From the NCBI RefSeq assembly GCF_022829385.1, contig NZ_JAKSXX010000209.1:1-39300 (forward strand): a DNA stretch of 39,300 nt, in the 5' to 3' direction. Shown piece by piece: positions 36,398-39,300 of this stretch. Origin of the DNA: Methylobacterium sp. J-070. Lineage in GTDB: Bacteria; Pseudomonadota; Alphaproteobacteria; Rhizobiales; Beijerinckiaceae. The notes beneath the pieces were generated by a model, which saw nothing but the letters and a program-made list of their open reading frames with translations, made no database searches and was not told where the DNA came from. A program made the position numbers and the translations under genes. Within the stretch, counting starts at the first letter, position 1, and every line of letters starts with the position of its first letter.

Positions 36398-36970
36398 ATG
36401 CTGGAACCCTTCTTCGCCCGGAGCGCCGCCGCGGTGGCCGCCGACCTGATCGGCGCCCGCCTGTTCGTCGGCGAAGCGGGCGGGATCATCGTCGAGACGG
36501 AGGCCTACGACCGCACCGATCCGGCCTCCCACAGCTTCGCCGGCCCGACCCGGCGCAACGCCAGCATGTTCGGCCCGCCGGCCCGCGCCTACGTCTACCG
36601 CTCCTACGGGCTGCACTGGTGCCTGAACCTCGTCTGCGAGCCCGGCAGCGCGGTGCTGCTGCGCGCCCTCGAGCCGACGGCGGGGCTGGCCGCCATGGCG
36701 GCGCGCCGGGGCACGGGTGAGACGCGGCTGCTCTGCGCCGGCCCGGGCCGCCTCGCCCAGGCGCTCGGCGTCACCGGCGCGCTGGACGGCGTGCCGGTCG
36801 CGGGCGCGCCGTTCCGGTTCGAGCCGCGCGTCGGACCGGCCGACGTGGTGAGCGACCGCCGGATCGGGATCACCCGCGGGGCCGAGACGGCCTGGCGCTT
36901 CCTGCTCGCCGGCTCCCGGTTCGTCAGCCGGCCGGCGCGGCGGGGTCGCCCGGGGACCGGCGCCGCCTGA
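36398..36970 (+). CDS. 3-methyladenine DNA glycosylase (AAG/Mpg family)
   Basis: This 190-residue base-excision repair enzyme removes alkylated purines such as 3-methyladenine and hypoxanthine from DNA. Family landmarks are AADLIGARLFV, IVETEAYDRTDPASHSF with the catalytic glutamate, MFGPPARAYVYRSYGLHWCLNLV, and GPGRLAQALG. The length is typical. GGAG precedes the ATG at 36398. It is divergent from the cyclase gene. Its tail (RPARRGRPGTGAA) is short and basic. It has no operon partner. Confidence 0.93.
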   Translation: MLEPFFARSAAAVAADLIGARLFVGEAGGIIVETEAYDRTDPASHSFAGPTRRNASMFGPPARAYVYRSYGLHWCLNLVCEPGSAVLLRALEPTAGLAAMAARRGTGETRLLCAGPGRLAQALGVTGALDGVPVAGAPFRFEPRVGPADVVSDRRIGITRGAETAWRFLLAGSRFVSRPARRGRPGTGAA

Positions 36971-37341
36971 CGGGGCGCCCGGAACGCGGCAGCCCGGGCC
37001 TCCGCGACCCGCCCGAGGGCGTTCCCGGTCCCGGCCGCGCGAAGGTCCCGGCCGGCCGGTTCAGGGGGCCGCGCGGCGGGCGCCGGCCGCTCGGCGCGGC
37101 CGTGATGCGGCGCCCCCCTCGCGAGTACGGGCGGGCATAGGATCCATGACGCCGAGTACCGCCCCGCGCCGGCCGAAGCGCTCGGCACCTCCGCCGCAGC
37201 TCTCCGGCGCGATGGTAAACGATTGCCCACAATCAATACCGCAATTCATCCTGAGCGCGCGCTCCCTGTGACTGCAATTTCGAGTGGAACGCTTTGACGA
37301 TCTTTCCGTTACTGCCTTCGATCGAGCTCAGGAGACTAATC
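36971..37341. other. Intergenic region without a recognised gene
   Basis: Most of these 371 bases are GC-rich with no supported coding frame. The last 150 bases are richer in A+T and include GATTG-CCCA-CAATC, a short inverted repeat near 37222, upstream of the small exported protein gene at 37342. Its promoter is probably in this part. I see no terminator with a T-run after the glycosylase gene. Confidence 0.4.
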
Positions 37342-37587
37342 ATGCGGACCATCATTCTGTCGGGTGCCCTGCTCGCGGCCCTGTGCGGCGCGACCGTGCC
37401 GGCATGCGCCGAGGAGACCACGGTGATCCATCGCGATCGCGGGCCGGGCGTGGCCGTCGACCGCCACGAGGGCGTGGTGGAGCGCCGCGAGGTGACCACC
37501 GGGACCGTCGATTGCGGCTCGAAGACCGTCCACAAGGAGGACGGCATGGGCAACTCCAAGACCGTCCACAAGGAAGGCTGCAACTGA
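37342..37587 (+). CDS. Small exported protein with KTVHKE repeat
   Basis: This 81-residue protein has a signal peptide (MRTIILSGALLAALCGATVPACA, cleavage before EETTV). The mature part is charged and ends in two copies of SKTVHKE separated by a short linker (DGMGN), within a segment bounded by two cysteines (TVDCG and EGCN). The DNA of the repeat is also duplicated, 17 bases being identical at 37522-37538 and 37558-37574. AGGAG at 37330-37334 supports the ATG. I cannot assign a function, although such proteins are common in the envelope of Methylobacterium relatives. The next gene is 45 bases downstream. Confidence 0.75.
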   Translation: MRTIILSGALLAALCGATVPACAEETTVIHRDRGPGVAVDRHEGVVERREVTTGTVDCGSKTVHKEDGMGNSKTVHKEGCN

Positions 37588-37632
37588 GATCCGGCGGCCT
37601 CGACCCGATCTGACATCTCTGGAGACGTCATC

Positions 37633-38049
37633 ATGACCAACAAGCTTCTTCTGTCCCTGGCGACGGCGGGGCTCCTCGCCCTCCCGGTGGCCGCCCAGGC
37701 GCAGGGCACCCTGCGGGGGGCGGCCGAGGGGGCCGAGGCCGGATCGGCCGCGGCGGGCCCGGTCGGCGGCATCGTCGGGGGCGCAGTCGGCGCGGCCACC
37801 GGCACCATCGGCGGCATCCTGGGCATCGACGATCGCCCCCGGTTCCGCAGCTACGTCCGCGAGCGCGGTGCGCGCTCGTACAGCTGGGGCGGACCGGTCC
37901 AGGTCGGCACCGTGCTGCCCGAGGACAGCGTCACCTACTACGACGTCCCCACGGAGTACCGGGTGCGGCCGGGCTACCGCTACACGATCGTGAACGACCA
38001 GCCGGTCCTGGTCGACCGCGGCCACCGCATCGTCGAGGTCATCGACTGA
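37633..38049 (+). CDS. Exported DUF1236-type protein
   Basis: This 138-residue protein has a signal peptide (MTNKLLLSLATAGLLALPVAAQA). A glycine/alanine-rich stretch follows (GPVGGIVGGAVGAATGTIGGILG, about 42-64), which could be a membrane-associating glycine-zipper-like segment. The C-terminal domain reads VGTVLPEDSVTYYDVP, YRYTIVNDQPVLVD and RHRIVEVID in essence, the pattern of DUF1236 proteins of Rhizobiales. The function of that domain is unknown. GGAG lies about eight bases before the ATG. The gene follows the KTVHKE protein closely and may share its transcript. Confidence 0.85.
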   Translation: MTNKLLLSLATAGLLALPVAAQAQGTLRGAAEGAEAGSAAAGPVGGIVGGAVGAATGTIGGILGIDDRPRFRSYVRERGARSYSWGGPVQVGTVLPEDSVTYYDVPTEYRVRPGYRYTIVNDQPVLVDRGHRIVEVID

Positions 38050-38057
38050 TCGGGTCG

Positions 38058-38080
38058 GGCGCCGGAGGCCTTCCGGCGCC
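38058..38080 (+). terminator. Hairpin after the DUF1236 gene
   Basis: A perfect 9-bp stem (GGCGCCGGA with TCCGGCGCC) and 5-nt loop begin nine bases after the stop codon at 38049. No T-run follows, so it may only end transcription with help or protect the 3' end. Confidence 0.5.
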
Positions 38081-38381
38081 CCGCCGCGCGGGCGCCACGT
38101 CCCGGTCTTCAGGCCGGACCCCGTGGTTCTTGAGCACTTTCTATCTGATGCGGATCACGAAGCGCGACGCGCACTCCGCCCCGCAAAGGGGAGGGGAGTC
38201 GCGCCCAGACCGTCAGGTGCGGGATCCCATTCGAACCGAAAACAGTCTCGGCGGCGGCGTTGCGGACGCGTGCCTCCGGGACCGGCGCCCGGGGCTATCC
38301 CTGCGGGGCGGCGGCCGTCGCCGGGCCTTCTGTCGGAAACCGGCCGCGCGCCACAGCGGGCCGGCCCCCGGCGCCCGAGGG
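38081..38381. other. Intergenic region without a recognised gene
   Basis: These 301 bases separate the DUF1236 gene from the convergent exported protein gene. Several frames are open because of GC content, but none has a start site, signal peptide or family pattern that I trust. The only notable structure is the hairpin just before it. Confidence 0.4.
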
Positions 38382-38813
38382 TCACCGCGGCTCGAGGCGG
38401 CATGCCACGGCGGTGGCCCGGGGCCAGCCGTAATAGATCGCTTCGGTCGACGCCGCGGCGCCGGCCGCGATGATCGGTACCGCTGCGGTCTGCGTATCGA
38501 GGATCGCGCCGCCGGTCCCCGTGAACGTGCACAGCACCGTGACGTGCGTCGCGGCCTCGGGCCCGTCATTCTGCAGGGCGACGAGGGCGCGCTGCGGTTC
38601 GTGCGAATCCGGCGGCGTGTGGAGCCGGGCCCCCTGGACGACGGGCGTACCGTCCGCCCGCGCCGGCGACGCGGCCGCGACGAGCACGCCGAGGATCACC
38701 AGAATCGCCGCCACCGGGGCCGGCCGCCGCGCGAGGCCGGAGGGCCTGCCGCGGTCGCCTGCGGCGCTTCGCCCGGGCTGGATCCTGCGCGAGATAGAAC
38801 ATATAGTGAACAT
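38382..38813 (-). CDS. Hypothetical exported or membrane-anchored protein
   Basis: I do not recognise a family. The 143-residue frame has a long N-terminal region, then a hydrophobic segment (PVAAILVILGVLVAAASPARA, about 48-68) typical of a signal peptide, then about 75 residues with a beta-rich look (ALVALQNDGPEAATHVTVLCTFTGTGGAILDTQTAAVP) that recalls small Ig-like extracellular domains. The true start is uncertain: the ATG at 38813 has no ribosome site and leaves a long n-region, so a later start is possible. It is divergent from the DUF6894 gene, 38 bases away. Confidence 0.55.
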   Translation of the reverse strand: MFTICSISRRIQPGRSAAGDRGRPSGLARRPAPVAAILVILGVLVAAASPARADGTPVVQGARLHTPPDSHEPQRALVALQNDGPEAATHVTVLCTFTGTGGAILDTQTAAVPIIAAGAAASTEAIYYGWPRATAVACRLEPR

Positions 38814-38851
38814 GGATGGACGGTGCCCTTGATGGCGAGGAGGAGCGACGG

Positions 38852-39097
38852 ATGGCACGCTACCGTTTCCACTGCACCAACGGCCTCGAATGCGTGTTCG
38901 ACGCACGCGGTCGCGAGATTCGTGCGTCGTCGCGCCTGGTCGAGCGCGCCCGTCAGGTCGCCGCGGACGTGCGGCAGGCGCTGGCGAACCGGACCGACTG
39001 GTCCGAATGGCAGGTCAGCGTGCACGATCTGACCGGGCGGCGGGTGCTCGTGCAGCCCTTCGAGCCGGCCCGGGGCCGGGCGAAGGTGGCGGCCTGA
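38852..39097 (+). CDS. DUF6894 protein
   Basis: This 81-residue protein has the pattern of the DUF6894 family, which is common in Rhizobiales and especially Methylobacterium: MARYRFHCTNG at the start, then VFDARGREI, a helix of the form SRLVERARQVAADVRQAL, and WSEWQVSVHDLTGRRVLVQPF at the end. No signal peptide or membrane segment is present. Its role is unknown. AGGAGGAG upstream of the ATG at 38852 gives a strong ribosome site. The stop is followed at once by the start of the ruvB-like gene, so the two are probably co-transcribed. Confidence 0.8.
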   Translation: MARYRFHCTNGLECVFDARGREIRASSRLVERARQVAADVRQALANRTDWSEWQVSVHDLTGRRVLVQPFEPARGRAKVAA

Positions 39098-39300
39098 ATG
39101 ACCGCGCGGACGTCGAGACCCCGCCCGCCGCCCGCGGCCCGGCCGGAATCGGGGGCGGCCCGGGAGGATGTGGACCGGACGATCCGTCCGTTGAGCCTGT
39201 CGGAGTTCATCGGCCAGCGGGCGGCGCGGTCGAACATGCAGGTGTTCATCGAGGCGGCGCGCAAGACCGAGCAGGCGCTGGACCACGTCCTGTTCGTGGG
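39098..39300 (+). CDS. ruvB: RuvB-like Holliday junction helicase, 5' end only (cut by window edge)
   Basis: The ATG at 39098 lies directly after the stop of the DUF6894 gene, and the frame runs open to the end of the window (67 residues). After a basic, proline-rich leader of about 20 residues it reads DRTIRPLSLSEFIGQRAARSN, then MQVFIEAARKTEQALDHVLFVG, which is the start of RuvB just before its Walker A (expected next as PPGLGKT). RuvB is the hexameric ATPase that drives branch migration with RuvA. Unlike the usual ruvC-ruvA-ruvB order, no ruvA precedes it, so it may be a second, stand-alone copy. Confidence 0.85.
   Translation, partial: MTARTSRPRPPPAARPESGAAREDVDRTIRPLSLSEFIGQRAARSNMQVFIEAARKTEQALDHVLFV

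Overview
The window is very GC-rich, densely coded DNA from an alphaproteobacterium, most likely a Methylobacterium-like member of the Rhizobiales/Hyphomicrobiales. This is inferred from base composition, a DUF6894 protein, a DUF1236 protein, a Suv3-type helicase and a CyaC-type redox cyclase; no marker gene proves it.

Positions 1-29,900 are mostly a purine and ureide catabolic island. It opens with a cysteine hydrolase of the triuret/biuret type and an NCS2 permease (426-2747). Two sugar-metabolism genes follow: class I fructose-bisphosphate aldolase and glucose-6-phosphate dehydrogenase (2976-5648). A leftward operon encodes a xanthine dehydrogenase FAD subunit, a fused [2Fe-2S]/molybdenum subunit and guanine deaminase (11051 to 6092). 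Divergent from it is a rightward operon with a Tsx-like outer-membrane channel and a complete BMP-type ABC importer (11660-17390). Next come a leftward UraD-UraH fusion, then a rightward NCS2 (urate/xanthine) permease, cofactor-free uricase and LysR regulator (18151-22532). A second BMP-type importer operon (23287-29831) carries a formamidase-like nitrilase and a biuret hydrolase between its permease and ATPase genes, and ends at a hairpin terminator.

Together these genes would take guanine and hypoxanthine/xanthine through urate and 5-hydroxyisourate to allantoin. Allantoinase and later steps, XdhC and allophanate hydrolase are not in the window. The triuret-type and biuret hydrolases and the formamidase suggest that side products of urate oxidation are also used, all converging on biuret. 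That is a hypothesis. A decayed third cysteine hydrolase (11097-11304) suggests the family has been duplicated and lost here.

Positions 29,900-39,300 are ordinary chromosome: a Suv3-like helicase, a LysR/MFS divergent pair, a diheme/[2Fe-2S] class III adenylate cyclase, a 3-methyladenine DNA glycosylase, several small exported proteins, a DUF6894 protein and the 5' end of a ruvB-like gene cut by the window edge. Small exported proteins, three of which share a TAPGG motif, are scattered between the catabolic operons. No rRNA, tRNA, CRISPR array, insertion sequence or phage gene was seen.
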